Shown here piece after piece: positions 27,458 through 37,988 of a stretch of DNA of 64,000 bases. The notes beneath the pieces were generated by a model, which was not told the origin of the DNA, did not search any database, and worked only from the letters and a program-made list of their open reading frames with translations. The stretch spans positions 1-64,000 of the forward strand of contig JAHPZE010000020.1 in the NCBI GenBank assembly GCA_019058365.1, written 5' to 3'. Position 1 is the stretch's first letter. Every line of letters begins with the position of its first letter. The DNA is from Promethearchaeota archaeon (GTDB lineage Archaea; Asgardarchaeota; Lokiarchaeia; Sigyniarchaeales; SOKP01). Both the position numbers and the translations under genes were made by a program.

Positions 27458-29422
27458 ATGGGAACTGGTTTTTTTGGAAAAGTTTTATGGGTTAATCTTA
27501 CAGAAGAGAATTTTAAGGAAGAATTATTAACCGGAGATATTTATCGTCAATATCTTGGAGGATATGGATTAGGTGTAAAACTGATTTATGAAAATATGCC
27601 AGCTAATATTGATCCATTAAGTGCTAATTCTGTTTTTGGTTTTTTTCCGGGATTATTAACGGGAACCGCAGCACCATTTTCAGGAAGGTATATGGTAGCA
27701 GGCAAATCTCCTTTAACAAGGACTTGGGGGGATTCTAATAGTGGAGGGACATTTGGCCCTGAGATAAAGAGATGTGGATATGATGCAATTATGATTAAAG
27801 GTGTTGCTAATACACCTAAATATATTTCGATAATTGAGGATCAAAAGAAAATTTTAGATGCTTCAGAGATTTGGGGTTTAGATATAATCGAAACAGAATC
27901 TAAGATGAAGGAAAAACATGGTAAATTTATTAAGGTTGCAGGAATTGGACAAGCTGGTGAAAAATTGTCCTATCTTTCTGGAATTGCTAATGATAAGGGA
28001 AGAATTGCCGCTCGAGCAGGTTTAGGGGCAATATTGGGCTCTAAAAAATTAAAAGCTCTTGTTTTAAAGGGAAATAAGAAAATTTCAATCCATAATCGAG
28101 AAAATTTTTTAGAATTAGTGAAAATCTATAATGAAAGTGGAACAAATGGGGAGCCTAATAAATTAATAAGATCAATCCTTCAAAATGTCCCAAGATTAGC
28201 TAAAACAATTCGCAGATTTAGAATAAAGTTTGCCGGGCCTCCAAAAATGATAAGAGAAATTTATAAATCTTTTGGAACTAGTGTTGCAAATACTCTATCA
28301 GCAGAAACAAACGATTCTCCAATAAAGAACTGGACTGGAATAGGGATGTATGATTTTCCATTTAAAAAATCAAAAAATTTATCTGCAATTGAGATTCAAA
28401 AATATAAAATTAGAGAATATGGATGTTTTAGTTGCCCAGTTCAATGTGGTGGAATTTTAAAAGTTCCAGAAATAAAGCTAGATGAAACATTACTTCCAGA
28501 ATATGAAACATGTTGTTCTTTTGGAGCTCTTTTATTAAATCATGATTTATTTTCAATATTCGAGATAAATGATTTATGTAATAGAGCAGCAATAGATACA
28601 ATATCTACTGGTGCAACTATTGCGTTTGCGATGGAGTGCTTCGAAAATGGAATTTTAACTGAAGAAGATACTGATGGTTTAAAATTAACTTGGGGTAACT
28701 CAAAAGCTATTGTTGAAATGGTAAAAAAAATAATTAATAGGGAAGGAATTGGAGATGTTTTAGCTGATGGAAGTAGAATAGCTTCAGAAAAAATTGGAAA
28801 ACAGTCCGCAGAATATAGTATCACATCTCTAGGTTCAGAAATCGCAATGCATAATCCAAGAGTGTTTCCTTCCTTAGCATTCACTTATAATTATGATCCC
28901 ACACCAGGAAGACATACTGCAGCAAGTATTGATTTTGTTGATATAGGTCCTATTAATAAATTTCAGAAAGGTTTTAAACTACCAAAAGGATGGAGAAAGA
29001 GTGAGAAAAAAAAGCAAATAGGACAAATGTTAGATACTTCTATTCATCAGGTTATAAATAGTGCTGGGCTATGTATGTTTTCAACTTTATTTGGTCCCTA
29101 TCCATTTATCGATCTCATTAACAATTTTGCTGGTTGGAATGTATCTGTAGATGAATTGATAAAAATTGGAGTTAGGATTCAAACTCTTCGTCAAGCATTC
29201 AATTTACGTGAAGGTATAGACATTGTGGGCAATAAACTTCCTGGTAGAGTTACTGGCCACCCTCCAGATAAAAGAGGTCCAACAAAAGGTATATCCGTTG
29301 AGTATAAAGATTTCTATAAAGGATATTGCGGTGAAATGGGTTGGAATCCTGAGAATGGATATCCATTAAAAGAAACTCTTAAAGACCTTGATTTGGAATT
29401 TGTTATTAAGGATTTATATTGA
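27458..29422 (+). CDS. Aldehyde:ferredoxin oxidoreductase (tungstopterin enzyme)
   Basis: 654 residues, family-typical length. N-terminal domain: GFFGKVLWVNLT, YLGGYGLGVKL, GRYMVAGKSPLTRTWGDSN; the [4Fe-4S] cysteines are C323, C326, C330 (CFSCPVQC) and C539 (GLCMF). It oxidises aldehydes to acids with ferredoxin as acceptor, with a tungsten bis-pterin at the active site. Which aldehyde is not evident. I chose ATG 27458 over an in-frame TTG two codons earlier. A TATA-like AAATTTAAAAG at 27430-27440 predicts an almost leaderless mRNA. The partner ferredoxin is not adjacent. Confidence 0.93.
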   Translation: MGTGFFGKVLWVNLTEENFKEELLTGDIYRQYLGGYGLGVKLIYENMPANIDPLSANSVFGFFPGLLTGTAAPFSGRYMVAGKSPLTRTWGDSNSGGTFGPEIKRCGYDAIMIKGVANTPKYISIIEDQKKILDASEIWGLDIIETESKMKEKHGKFIKVAGIGQAGEKLSYLSGIANDKGRIAARAGLGAILGSKKLKALVLKGNKKISIHNRENFLELVKIYNESGTNGEPNKLIRSILQNVPRLAKTIRRFRIKFAGPPKMIREIYKSFGTSVANTLSAETNDSPIKNWTGIGMYDFPFKKSKNLSAIEIQKYKIREYGCFSCPVQCGGILKVPEIKLDETLLPEYETCCSFGALLLNHDLFSIFEINDLCNRAAIDTISTGATIAFAMECFENGILTEEDTDGLKLTWGNSKAIVEMVKKIINREGIGDVLADGSRIASEKIGKQSAEYSITSLGSEIAMHNPRVFPSLAFTYNYDPTPGRHTAASIDFVDIGPINKFQKGFKLPKGWRKSEKKKQIGQMLDTSIHQVINSAGLCMFSTLFGPYPFIDLINNFAGWNVSVDELIKIGVRIQTLRQAFNLREGIDIVGNKLPGRVTGHPPDKRGPTKGISVEYKDFYKGYCGEMGWNPENGYPLKETLKDLDLEFVIKDLY

Positions 29423-29494
29423 AGCTATAATTTTTACAAAGTATAATTATTTAGAATTAATAATTTATAAGTAGAAAGAACAACAATTTTAAAA

Positions 29495-29965
29495 ATGCAT
29501 AATTCAGCCCAAACAGACTTGAAATCCTTCATCCAAAATGATATTATTAAAAATATTAAGAAAGTAAGAGGGAAACATGCCCCAATTTCTGAGATTGTTA
29601 ATAATGCTCCTAAAACCTTAATAGTAGAGAAAATTTATGATTTAAGTGAAAATTATAAAAATTTTTTCTTTTTTATTATAAAAAATTATTCTAAAACACC
29701 AAAATTAAGGTATTTTTTAGCTCTTTCACTGGCACACACTAGTTCTGATTTGTTAGTTCAACTTGCAAAGGAATTTACCGTCAAAAATGACTTGAAATTA
29801 ATTCAATATTCAATCTTTCCAAAGACCTTTAGGATTAAATTATTATTACTAAAAGAAATTGAAAAAGTTGAAGATTATACTAATTTTATTGAAAAATTGA
29901 AATCTTTTAGGAGAGAATTTCGATATAAATTAGAACAAGTAAAGAATTTAGTAGAAAATGAATAA
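29495..29965 (+). CDS. All-helical hypothetical protein
   Basis: 156 residues, predicted all alpha, Lys-rich, with a helix repeat-like layout (FLALSLAHTSSDLLVQLAKEF, then IFPKTFRIKLLLLKEIEKV). The central pair of helices could form a small HEAT-like bundle. It is 72 bases after the AOR gene on the same strand. I do not recognise a family and do not assign a function. Confidence 0.55.
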   Translation: MHNSAQTDLKSFIQNDIIKNIKKVRGKHAPISEIVNNAPKTLIVEKIYDLSENYKNFFFFIIKNYSKTPKLRYFLALSLAHTSSDLLVQLAKEFTVKNDLKLIQYSIFPKTFRIKLLLLKEIEKVEDYTNFIEKLKSFRREFRYKLEQVKNLVENE

Positions 29966-30059
29966 TTTTTAAGCTTAAACACAATAATTATATTAATCAA
30001 TATAACAGTTTTGATTTTAGATTCCAAATTAGTTTTAATATAAAGTATGGGTTAAAATA

Positions 30060-31529
30060 ATGTCATTTCGAGAAAATACGGTTAAGATTGTAAGTACTCT
30101 TGGTCCAGCTTCAAGTTCAGAAGAGATGCTTAAAAAATTAATTAAAACTGGAGTTGATATTTTTAGATTAAATTTCTCACACGGAACTCATGAAGAAAAA
30201 AAAGAATTATTCGAAAAAATAAGAGAAATAAGTGAATATACTAAAGATGTAGGAATTTTAGCAGACATTCAAGGACCAAAAATTAGAGTAGGAAAATTCA
30301 AAGAAGATCAAGTTTATAACTTAGGAGTTGGTCAAGAAGTAAAAGTATTTGAAAAAGAAATCGAAGGAGATCAAGAAAAATTTTCAATTCCATTGAAAGG
30401 ATTTCTTAACTCAATGAGTGTGGGTGAAATTTTTTTTGTTAATGATGGAATTATTAAAATTAAAATCATACGGAAAGAAGCTGATCATGTTGTTGGAGAG
30501 GTTTTAGCTGGAGGTTTGATTAGTAATAACAAAGGGGTTAATATCCCAGCTGGAGAATTGTCTCAAAAAGTCCCTACTGAAAAAGATATTAAGGATCTTG
30601 AATTCATAGCGAAGCTTGATCCCGAATATGTTGCGATCTCATTTGTATCGGGAGGAGATGATGTTTTACATGTTAAAAGAATACTTGAAAATTATGGAAA
30701 TTCCAAAATCAAATTAATTTCAAAAATTGAACGACCTATAGCGTTAACCAATTTTGATCAAATCTTAGATTTGAGTGACGGAATCATGGTTGCCAGAGGA
30801 GATTTAGGTGTTGAAATAGATCCGGATAAAGTACCTTTATGGCAAAAGGAAATGATCTATAAATGTAATCGAGAAGGCAAACCTGTTATCGTAGCGACTC
30901 AAATGCTTGAATCAATGGTCTCAAATCCCATACCTACAAGAGCAGAGGCAAATGATGTATATAATGCTGTTATGGATGGAACTGATGCTGTAATGCTTTC
31001 AGCAGAAACAGCGGTAGGAAAATATCCTCTTAATGCTGTTCAATATATGAACCAAATTGCAAAAACAGCGACTGAGAACATGCCTAAAAGAATTCCAGAT
31101 GAATACGATTCTGATAGATTAACTCACACGCAAACTCTAGGACATGCAATATATTCATTAGCCTCAGAAATGGAAGCATTAAATTTTAGAGGTAAAATTT
31201 TAGTGATCACAAGGAGAGGTTATGGAGTAAGAATGATCGCAAAGTATCGACCACCCTTACCCATTATTGCGATAACACCACATAAAAGAACAGCTAGAGA
31301 ATTAAATTTAGTATGGGCTGTCCAAGCAATGCAAATCGATAGTAACGATTTCTTCAATATGGATGCTGAAGAAATCATAGAGCAATCTGTTAAACATGCT
31401 GTTGAAAAAAAATTTTTAGATGAGAATGAACATGTTATAATTTTATTGGTTTCAAGAAAATTTGAACGAAGAGGAAATCTTGTAGGTCTTTATTATGTAG
31501 GGGAAATTCTCGAATCTGAATCTAACTAA
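30060..31529 (+). CDS. pyk: Pyruvate kinase
   Basis: 489 residues, complete. Motifs: KIVSTLGPAS, FRLNFSHG, the B domain (about 70-165), LISKIERPIAL, VARGDLGVEI with the catalytic acid region, and AVMLSAETAVGKYP. The C-terminal effector domain follows (RGKILVITRRGYGV). Converts phosphoenolpyruvate + ADP to pyruvate + ATP in the cytoplasm; with the class II aldolase at 49246 it indicates an Embden-Meyerhof-type lower pathway. Single gene. Confidence 0.97.
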   Translation: MSFRENTVKIVSTLGPASSSEEMLKKLIKTGVDIFRLNFSHGTHEEKKELFEKIREISEYTKDVGILADIQGPKIRVGKFKEDQVYNLGVGQEVKVFEKEIEGDQEKFSIPLKGFLNSMSVGEIFFVNDGIIKIKIIRKEADHVVGEVLAGGLISNNKGVNIPAGELSQKVPTEKDIKDLEFIAKLDPEYVAISFVSGGDDVLHVKRILENYGNSKIKLISKIERPIALTNFDQILDLSDGIMVARGDLGVEIDPDKVPLWQKEMIYKCNREGKPVIVATQMLESMVSNPIPTRAEANDVYNAVMDGTDAVMLSAETAVGKYPLNAVQYMNQIAKTATENMPKRIPDEYDSDRLTHTQTLGHAIYSLASEMEALNFRGKILVITRRGYGVRMIAKYRPPLPIIAITPHKRTARELNLVWAVQAMQIDSNDFFNMDAEEIIEQSVKHAVEKKFLDENEHVIILLVSRKFERRGNLVGLYYVGEILESESN

Positions 31530-31694
31530 AAGATTTTTGACAAATTTTTACAAATTTTCAAATATAAATAAACATATAAAATTTTTCCTAAATTCTATCA
31601 ATAAAATTCTAAATCTTAATAAGTTAAAGAATTTTTTTAACAATTAAAAAATTATAATTTTACTTCTTAAAAGTTAAGGATTGAGGAAAAAAAA

Positions 31695-32126
31695 ATGAGT
31701 GAAGAATGGAAACATGCATCTTGGGTATCAACTCTAGGGAAATGGGCTTGGTTAATAGGAATTGTAAGTGGAGTTATCGACATTTTAATAGTTCTTCCTA
31801 GTCTAATGCTCCTAGCATCTTTACCGTATGGTATTGGGATGGCTATAGGATATCCTATTTGGTGGATCATAGCTGGAATATTAGTAATATTAATCTCTTT
31901 TGTTATTATTAGGCCTAAATTCTCAAATAAATGTGCCAATAAAGATTGGGATGGTCTATGTAATTGGGTTATACCACTTGGAAGTATTAAATTCCCATGG
32001 ATGCTTTTTTGGGGAATAGTTGTAGAAGTGTTGGGATATGGATGGGGTGGATTTGCAATTATAATACCTGCATTGGTCTTAATATTTGCTGGTCCAAAAC
32101 CATATGAATGGAAAGCTGTAAAATAA
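31695..32126 (+). CDS. Small membrane protein, unknown
   Basis: 143 residues with four hydrophobic segments, the second and third separated by a conserved-looking basic loop (KFSNKCANKDWDGLCNW) containing two Cys. The N-terminus (EEWKHASWVSTLGKWAWLIG) is Trp-rich. Shine-Dalgarno-like AAGGATTGAGG upstream. No family recognised. Confidence 0.65.
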   Translation: MSEEWKHASWVSTLGKWAWLIGIVSGVIDILIVLPSLMLLASLPYGIGMAIGYPIWWIIAGILVILISFVIIRPKFSNKCANKDWDGLCNWVIPLGSIKFPWMLFWGIVVEVLGYGWGGFAIIIPALVLIFAGPKPYEWKAVK

Positions 32127-32248
32127 TCAATGATCTCTTTTTCTATTTTTTTTTATTATCAATAAATCTTGAGACTTTTTTTATATTTATATAAACCTAT
32201 TTTTTTGATTCATAATACTTCACTAAATATTTTAAATTTGAAATAAAG

Positions 32249-32650
32249 ATGTACAATTCATATAAAATATATGATAAGAAAATTTATACAGGTATGAGAG
32301 TAGGGGGTTCTCACTCTTGGATTTATAATGATGGGAAATGGTTTGAAACTAAAAAAGCCCCTGATAAATGGAATTTTAAATTTGAGAGTCTAAAAACTAG
32401 ATTAACTCCCGCTCCTTTGAACACAGGAGCAAGTATTAATACAAAATTTCATTGGTATATAATAGCAGATCAAATTGCAACTAAAATAGATAGTAATTCA
32501 TACATGACTTCAATGAAAGGAGTGAAATTTAAAATTGGACATAAACGACCTTATTGGAAAAGTTTTAGTTATAATTATCCAAATCAACTTTCATACAAAG
32601 AAAGAATAATACAAATTTTAGAAGCAATTCTGACGAATTTAAAAAGTTGA
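32249..32650 (+). CDS. Hypothetical protein, basic
   Basis: 133 residues, soluble, Lys-rich, with aromatic and glycine-rich beta-strands (GMRVGGSHSWIYNDGKWFE) and a C-terminal helix (YKERIIQILEAILTNLK). The residues W-x-x-x-Y and H-x-W recur, but no catalytic motif is evident. Isolated between two intergenic spacers. No function is assigned. Confidence 0.6.
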   Translation: MYNSYKIYDKKIYTGMRVGGSHSWIYNDGKWFETKKAPDKWNFKFESLKTRLTPAPLNTGASINTKFHWYIIADQIATKIDSNSYMTSMKGVKFKIGHKRPYWKSFSYNYPNQLSYKERIIQILEAILTNLKS

Positions 32651-32862
32651 AACAATTATTATGTAAAAAATTTATTAAATATTTCGTTTTGAAACAATAG
32701 TAATGACTACAATAAAATTTAATATAATTGAAATTCCAAATTTTGGTTAAATATTCGATATTGTTAATTAATTACTTATTTTAAAAAAATATTCATATTC
32801 CAAATCTTTTGAACGTTTAAAACACTTTCTTACTCTTATTTTTCAATAAAATAAAAATTGAT

Positions 32863-33378
32863 TTAAAATTGTTCATAATGAACAATTTCATCAATAGACT
32901 TTCTTTCTTTAACTTCACCTTTAGGTTTAATTGGATAACCTAGTGGTGTTAATCCCATTACTTTATATTTTTTAGGGATTTTTAATACATTTTTAACCTC
33001 ATTCTCATTAAACCATCCTATCCAACAAGTCGCTAATCCTTCAGTTGCCGCAGCTAAAATTAAATGCTCAAAACAAATTCCAAAGTCTACACCATAATAT
33101 TTTTCACCACTTTTATTTATCCCTGACCCATCTGTGGAAATTATACCAATAATAAATACAGGGGCTTCAATAAACTTTGTTTCTTGTCCAATTGCTTTCC
33201 AAATAGCTTTAATATTATCTGGTTTTTGTACTATAATATAATGGACGCCTTGTAAGTTTGCCCATGTTGGTGCTAGACGCGCAGCTTCTAAAATCCTTTC
33301 GAGTTTTTCTTTTTCAGGCATTTCTGGTTTATATGCTCTATAACTTCTTCTCTTTTTTACTACATCGTAAAAATCCAT
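32863..33378 (-). CDS. Nitroreductase family FMN protein
   Basis: 171 residues, one compact nitroreductase domain: FYDVVKKRRSYRAYKPE, LAPTWANLQGVHYIIV, GICFEHLILAAATEGLATCWIGWF and GLTPLGYPIKPKGE. It binds FMN and uses NAD(P)H or ferredoxin; this short form lacks the ferredoxin domain of the fusion at 25710-26516. Substrate unknown. Confidence 0.92.
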   Translation of the reverse strand: MDFYDVVKKRRSYRAYKPEMPEKEKLERILEAARLAPTWANLQGVHYIIVQKPDNIKAIWKAIGQETKFIEAPVFIIGIISTDGSGINKSGEKYYGVDFGICFEHLILAAATEGLATCWIGWFNENEVKNVLKIPKKYKVMGLTPLGYPIKPKGEVKERKSIDEIVHYEQF

Positions 33379-33490
33379 ATTGTTACTCTCTAAATTATGT
33401 ATTATTTCATAATTTTAATGATAGTAAAATTTTTAATTTTTTCATTATAAAATAAAATTTAATTAAAAATTAGTGATTTCAAAGTTATAA

Positions 33491-34300
33491 TTAATCATCT
33501 ATCATTCTTTTATGTCCATTTGGGCATTCCCCATAAGTACAATCATAAAAACCATCATCAAATTCTTCTCTAGCATTATAATGTTCCCAACAATAGATTC
33601 TATCACATTCGGGACAGTAAGCATCTAATCCTTCAAATGAATGATGCTTTTTCATAAAATTATGGACCTCTAGTAAGTCCTTTTTTTGTAAAATTCTAAA
33701 TAAAGTATTTGCGAGATTAATATTCATTGATCTTTCATGTGTAATTCCTCTATAAACTAACGCTTCACTTTTATCAAATCTTCCATACCCAATTTTAAAT
33801 TCAACTGCATTCTTACTGCACACTGAACATGGTAAATGATACTCTAAGTCAGAGACTTTAATAACTCTTTCGGTAGGTTTCAAAATTTTTTTTTCATTTA
33901 ATAGATTCTGAAAGACAAACCAAAACGCATCCCAACACTCCTTAAAAGCTTCTTCAGCTTTTTTAATAAGTTTAGATGATTTAACATTTTGGAAAATTTT
34001 AAGTTCACTAACGATTTTGGATAAAATATTTCTCGCAACATATAAGAAACCCTTTGAATTATCAATATTCTTAAATTCTATTTTTGTGGTTGGTCTTAAC
34101 ATTTCCCACGCAGAAATAGTATTATAATAAAATTCTTTGACATCTGAAATCCACAAATTTCTATTTAAATCATCTAATTCTTTAAGATTATTTAAATAAT
34201 CAATGATTTCATCTTTGCCATCCTCGAGTTTTTGAATATAATTTCGAATATCCCAAATTTTTTCTTCTAATTTATCATTTTCACCATACATTTCATACAT
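33491..34300 (-). CDS. Zinc-finger hypothetical protein
   Basis: 269 residues. The first two thirds are helical (dimer or coiled segments around 10-130). After residue 150 there are several potential zinc ligands: CSVC, then CPEC-x4-CWEH and DC-x3-ECPNGH at the C-terminus. The composition suggests two zinc-bound modules on a helical stalk. I do not recognise a family. Monocistronic. Confidence 0.65.
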   Translation of the reverse strand: MYEMYGENDKLEEKIWDIRNYIQKLEDGKDEIIDYLNNLKELDDLNRNLWISDVKEFYYNTISAWEMLRPTTKIEFKNIDNSKGFLYVARNILSKIVSELKIFQNVKSSKLIKKAEEAFKECWDAFWFVFQNLLNEKKILKPTERVIKVSDLEYHLPCSVCSKNAVEFKIGYGRFDKSEALVYRGITHERSMNINLANTLFRILQKKDLLEVHNFMKKHHSFEGLDAYCPECDRIYCWEHYNAREEFDDGFYDCTYGECPNGHKRMIDD

Positions 34301-34567
34301 ATAATTATGATTGCTTATTAATTTTTCAATATCAAATTAAAAAAAAAGAAATTAAGATTTCATAATTATACCTTAAACTGAAAATCTTCAGGTTAATTTA
34401 TAGTCTTTATTTTATAAATTAAGAGTAAGAGAATCTTATCTAATCTTTTTATTATTACAAATTCTTTAATAATTTACAAATATAATAGATAAATATTTTG
34501 TAGGGATTAAAATTATTAGATATTTCTTATTTATTTAAAAACTATTAAAAAAAGGTTTAATTATCAA

Positions 34568-35341
34568 ATGTTAAAAAAAGAATTACTACAGATTCTTAAT
34601 CTTATTGGATTCATTGCTACAGTGATTGTTAATTTTTTAGCAATTGCTTTACCAATTGGACTTGGTACTACTCAAGAGTTATCTGATGCGATACCAAACT
34701 TGTTCGTTCCAGCGGGAATTACTTTTTCAATTTGGAGTGTCATCTATATCTTTTTAGGACTATTCTCTATTTATCAAATGAGAGATATATTTAAAAATAA
34801 CAAGATTGAAATGAAATACTTAGATAGTATCGGATATTTCTTTATTATTGGGAGTTTAGCTAACGTATTATGGATAATTGTATGGCATTATAAATTGGTT
34901 CCTTTATCTCTAGTTTTTATGATAATTCTATTGATCTCTTTATTATTTATCTATACTAAACTAAATATCGGTAAATCAAATGCCTCTAAAATGGAAAAAG
35001 TTGCTGTACATATACCATTCAGTATATATCTAGGTTGGATAACAGTTGCAACAATAGCAAATGTAACTGCAGTTTTAGTCGTTCTTGGAGTGAGTAGTTT
35101 TGGATTATTAGCAGAAATCTTAACAATTATAGTAATAATTGTGGCTGTGTTCATAACTATTTCTATGCTTTTATTACGGAACGATTTCAATTACAGTTTT
35201 GTAATTGTCTGGGCGTTATTAGGGATTTTCATTAAGCAAATAACTAGTAACTTAACAATAGCAATAACTGCGTTGATCTCAGGTGTTTTAATCCTTGTGG
35301 GAATTGTATATATAATTATTCGAGAGAAAAAATTGCCTTAA
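34568..35341 (+). CDS. TspO/MBR-related tryptophan-rich membrane protein
   Basis: 257 residues with seven to eight membrane helices. The segments LFVPAGITFSIWSVIYIFL and HIPFSIYLGWITVATIANV match the signature of the large TspO-like membrane protein group, which extends the five-helix TspO fold with extra helices. TspO proteins bind tetrapyrroles and lipids; whether this longer branch does is not established. Followed by T-rich runs (35348-35368). Confidence 0.75.
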   Translation: MLKKELLQILNLIGFIATVIVNFLAIALPIGLGTTQELSDAIPNLFVPAGITFSIWSVIYIFLGLFSIYQMRDIFKNNKIEMKYLDSIGYFFIIGSLANVLWIIVWHYKLVPLSLVFMIILLISLLFIYTKLNIGKSNASKMEKVAVHIPFSIYLGWITVATIANVTAVLVVLGVSSFGLLAEILTIIVIIVAVFITISMLLLRNDFNYSFVIVWALLGIFIKQITSNLTIAITALISGVLILVGIVYIIIREKKLP

Positions 35342-35466
35342 AACATATTTTTTTTCTATATTTTTTTTAAAGATAATCAGAAATTCGGATTGTTATTATC
35401 TCTTTAAATTCATAATTTTCATTAAATACTTTTTAGATCCCTTTTTAAAAAAACCACGATTCTTAG

Positions 35467-36054
35467 TTAATTATATGATAAATAGTGTAAATTATATCGT
35501 CCTATAAAATTACTATTTTTCCTTTTTTTTTTCAATTCGCTGACCATATTTAAAATTTTTGAATCGTTCTGAAGAGGATTTGTACTTAAATTAATTTTTT
35601 TTAGAGATGAAAGATTTTTCAAAAATTCTGGAAGAATTTTAATTTCATTTTCACTTAAATCTAAATCTTCGAGACGACGTAAATTTTCTAATCGTTCAAT
35701 TATTTTAATTTTATTTTTACTTAAATCTAATCTTATTAAATTAGAGAGTTTATCTAAACTTGTAATTTTTGAAATTTCATTACCTTTTAATTCTAATTCT
35801 TCTAATTTACTAAGAGAATCGAGACCTTAAATTTCAGAAATAAAATTTGCTTCTAAATGAAGTTTCCTTAAATTATTGAGATGATTTAATCTTTCAATTT
35901 TATGTATCTTATTTTTTTCTAAATAGAGACCTTGTAAGTCTGAATTTTTATTAAGCCTTTTTATATCACTTATCTTATTTAATTTGAAGCTTTCTAAATA
36001 TAGAGTTTTTTGATCAATGGCAACTTTTTTGCCATTAACCTTCACATAATTCAT
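35467..36054 (-). pseudogene. Leucine-rich-repeat gene with one in-frame stop
   Basis: One continuous frame of 195 codons encodes about six LRR units of the Sds22/LRR_4 type (LxxLxxLxLxxNxI; e.g. LQGLYLEKNKI, LRRLEDLDLSENEI), interrupted only by TAA at 35827-35829 after 75 residues. Repeats continue in register on both sides of the stop. The second part has no ATG/GTG after the stop. It is therefore a freshly broken gene, a readthrough case, or a sequence error. The first 75 residues include the N-terminal cap (VNGKKVAIDQKTLYL). It stands alone, divergent from the flavoprotein gene at 36295. The rest of the gap 35342-36294 shows nothing else. Confidence 0.8.
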
Positions 36055-36294
36055 ATTATAATGATATCAAACCTTATTTTTTAATATCACCTCTAAAAAT
36101 TATAAAAGAAAAATTTCTTCGGGTTAAGTTATAAAATTTTTAAACAACGGATAGTGTTTAAGACCAGTTTTTTGATTATAAAAATATCTAAAGATTAATA
36201 ACGGTCTATAATGTTGCTATACCTTTTTTATTCAAATATGATTAATGGAAATTAATTTAAAGGAATAAAGCGATAACTATTTAGAGGTTTTATC

Positions 36295-37464
36295 ATGTAT
36301 GATGTAGTAATATCAGGAGCAGGGCCTTCAGGATCGCAATGTGCAGAAGTATTAGCTAAAGCCGGATATAAAGTTGCATTAGTTGAAAAAGATGCAAATT
36401 GGCGTAAGCCATGTGGAGGAGCAATCCATTCCAGTGTATTGAATCTTTATCCACAGTTGAAAAAATTAGATTATCCAAAAATAGTAGGTGTTGTCATGCA
36501 TTCAGCAGATTATCATAAATTGGAATTTAAAGGCGTTGGTGAAGAATATTCAATAATTATGGATAGATTGGAGCTCGATAATATAATGAAGGACGCGGCA
36601 GTTGATGCAGGAGCAGATTTTTATGATAAAAATTTATCTTTTGATTTTATATCTAAAAATCAGAAAAAAATTGGTATAAAAACAAAAACCCCTATTGGTA
36701 TTAAAGAATATCATGGAAACTTGATTATAATTGCTGATGGAATGAGTTCTAAATTGGCTATAAAATCGGGAATCCGATCAAAATGGAAAATAAACGAATT
36801 AGCAATTGGAAAATGTGCAATTATGAGAGGGGATAATCAATTAGATAACGAATTTGTATATGTATATTTTAAATCATATCAGGGATATGGATGGATTTTT
36901 CCATTAGGAAATAAAAAATTTAATATAGGGGTGTTCACATTTGGGATTGATAATACTAAATATAACATACATAACGTTTATCAAGAGTTTCTTGATAATC
37001 CAAACATTAAGAAATATATTCCAGACTTAAATTACAAGATAATGTGGTCAAGTGCTTATTCCTTTCCTGCAGAGGGAGTATTAGAAAAAAGTTTATATAG
37101 TGATAATTTAATGCTCGTTGGAGATGCAGGGGGTTTTGTTTCTCCTATAAGTGGTGAAGGAATTCAGACTGCTATTATCTCTGGTAAAGTTGCTGCAGAA
37201 ACAGCTATTAAAGCTTTACAAGAGGAAGATTATTCAATAACTTCTTTAAAAAAGTATAAAACTCATCTTGAAATCAAGAATATCATAAGGAATTTCAAAT
37301 TAAAACGTTCAATGATTAAATTCTTTTTCGAAAATAATGGTAAAAAATTTAATAAAATGCTTGAAGTATCAGAAAATGATTTAGACTTTAGGAAACAATT
37401 AGTTAACATGTTTAGTTTTGGAGAAATACCTTCAAGGGATTTTCTAACAAAAATCAGTGACTAA
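36295..37464 (+). CDS. Geranylgeranyl-reductase-family flavoprotein
   Basis: 389 residues. N-terminal FAD-binding ISGAGPSGSQ, the family's PCGG (GGA) loop at about 41-46, YGWIFPLG, and the second FAD motif LVGDAGGFVSPISGEGI. Members reduce the double bonds of geranylgeranyl chains in archaeal ether lipids, menaquinone or dolichol. Which isoprenoid is not given by sequence. A strong AGAGGTTT precedes the ATG. It leads a short operon with two membrane proteins, one like a lipid-linked glycosyltransferase, so dolichyl- or glycolipid-related work is plausible. Confidence 0.9.
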   Translation: MYDVVISGAGPSGSQCAEVLAKAGYKVALVEKDANWRKPCGGAIHSSVLNLYPQLKKLDYPKIVGVVMHSADYHKLEFKGVGEEYSIIMDRLELDNIMKDAAVDAGADFYDKNLSFDFISKNQKKIGIKTKTPIGIKEYHGNLIIIADGMSSKLAIKSGIRSKWKINELAIGKCAIMRGDNQLDNEFVYVYFKSYQGYGWIFPLGNKKFNIGVFTFGIDNTKYNIHNVYQEFLDNPNIKKYIPDLNYKIMWSSAYSFPAEGVLEKSLYSDNLMLVGDAGGFVSPISGEGIQTAIISGKVAAETAIKALQEEDYSITSLKKYKTHLEIKNIIRNFKLKRSMIKFFFENNGKKFNKMLEVSENDLDFRKQLVNMFSFGEIPSRDFLTKISD

Positions 37465-37511
37465 ATAAAAGTATAAAGGAAAATTTAAAAAAATTTTTAA
37501 ATAAGTCTAAA

Positions 37512-37949
37512 ATGAAATCTGAGAAGTTAATTGTAAGAATAATTCAGAAAAAAAAAGAAGTTTATTATCCATTATTTACACTTTCAATAAGTTATTTTTT
37601 AAGCTGGCTTATTATCATATTTGTTAGTTTCATAAATAGTCAAGTAACTTTGCCTTTTTTCTTTTTGAGTATTTCGATTTTACTTTTTATATATTCTCTT
37701 GATATAAATCATTTTTCTAAAAAAAGTGAATATTCTGTTTCAAAAAAACTAATATTTTTCTTACCTTTTACTTCAATAATTATTAATTTCCTTGTTGGGT
37801 TAAGATTAGCATTGTTAATATTTATCAATCTTTATTATCTAATACCTATTTGTATCTATTTTCTTATTTCAGTTTTAATTTTTTTTATATTACGCAAAGA
37901 AGTAATAAAATATTATTTGAAAAAAAATAAAAAGATTATAAATAACTAA
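37512..37949 (+). CDS. Membrane protein, unknown, in flavoprotein operon
   Basis: 145 residues, about four membrane helices, with basic termini (KSEKLIVRIIQKKKE and YYLKKNKKIINN). It lies 47 bases after the geranylgeranyl-reductase-like gene and 39 bases before the GT87-like gene. No known motif. Composition (Phe/Ile/Tyr-rich) matches its neighbours. Confidence 0.6.
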   Translation: MKSEKLIVRIIQKKKEVYYPLFTLSISYFLSWLIIIFVSFINSQVTLPFFFLSISILLFIYSLDINHFSKKSEYSVSKKLIFFLPFTSIIINFLVGLRLALLIFINLYYLIPICIYFLISVLIFFILRKEVIKYYLKKNKKIINN

Positions 37950-37988
37950 AAAACCACTATTTAAGAACAATAGATTTGAATATTAACC

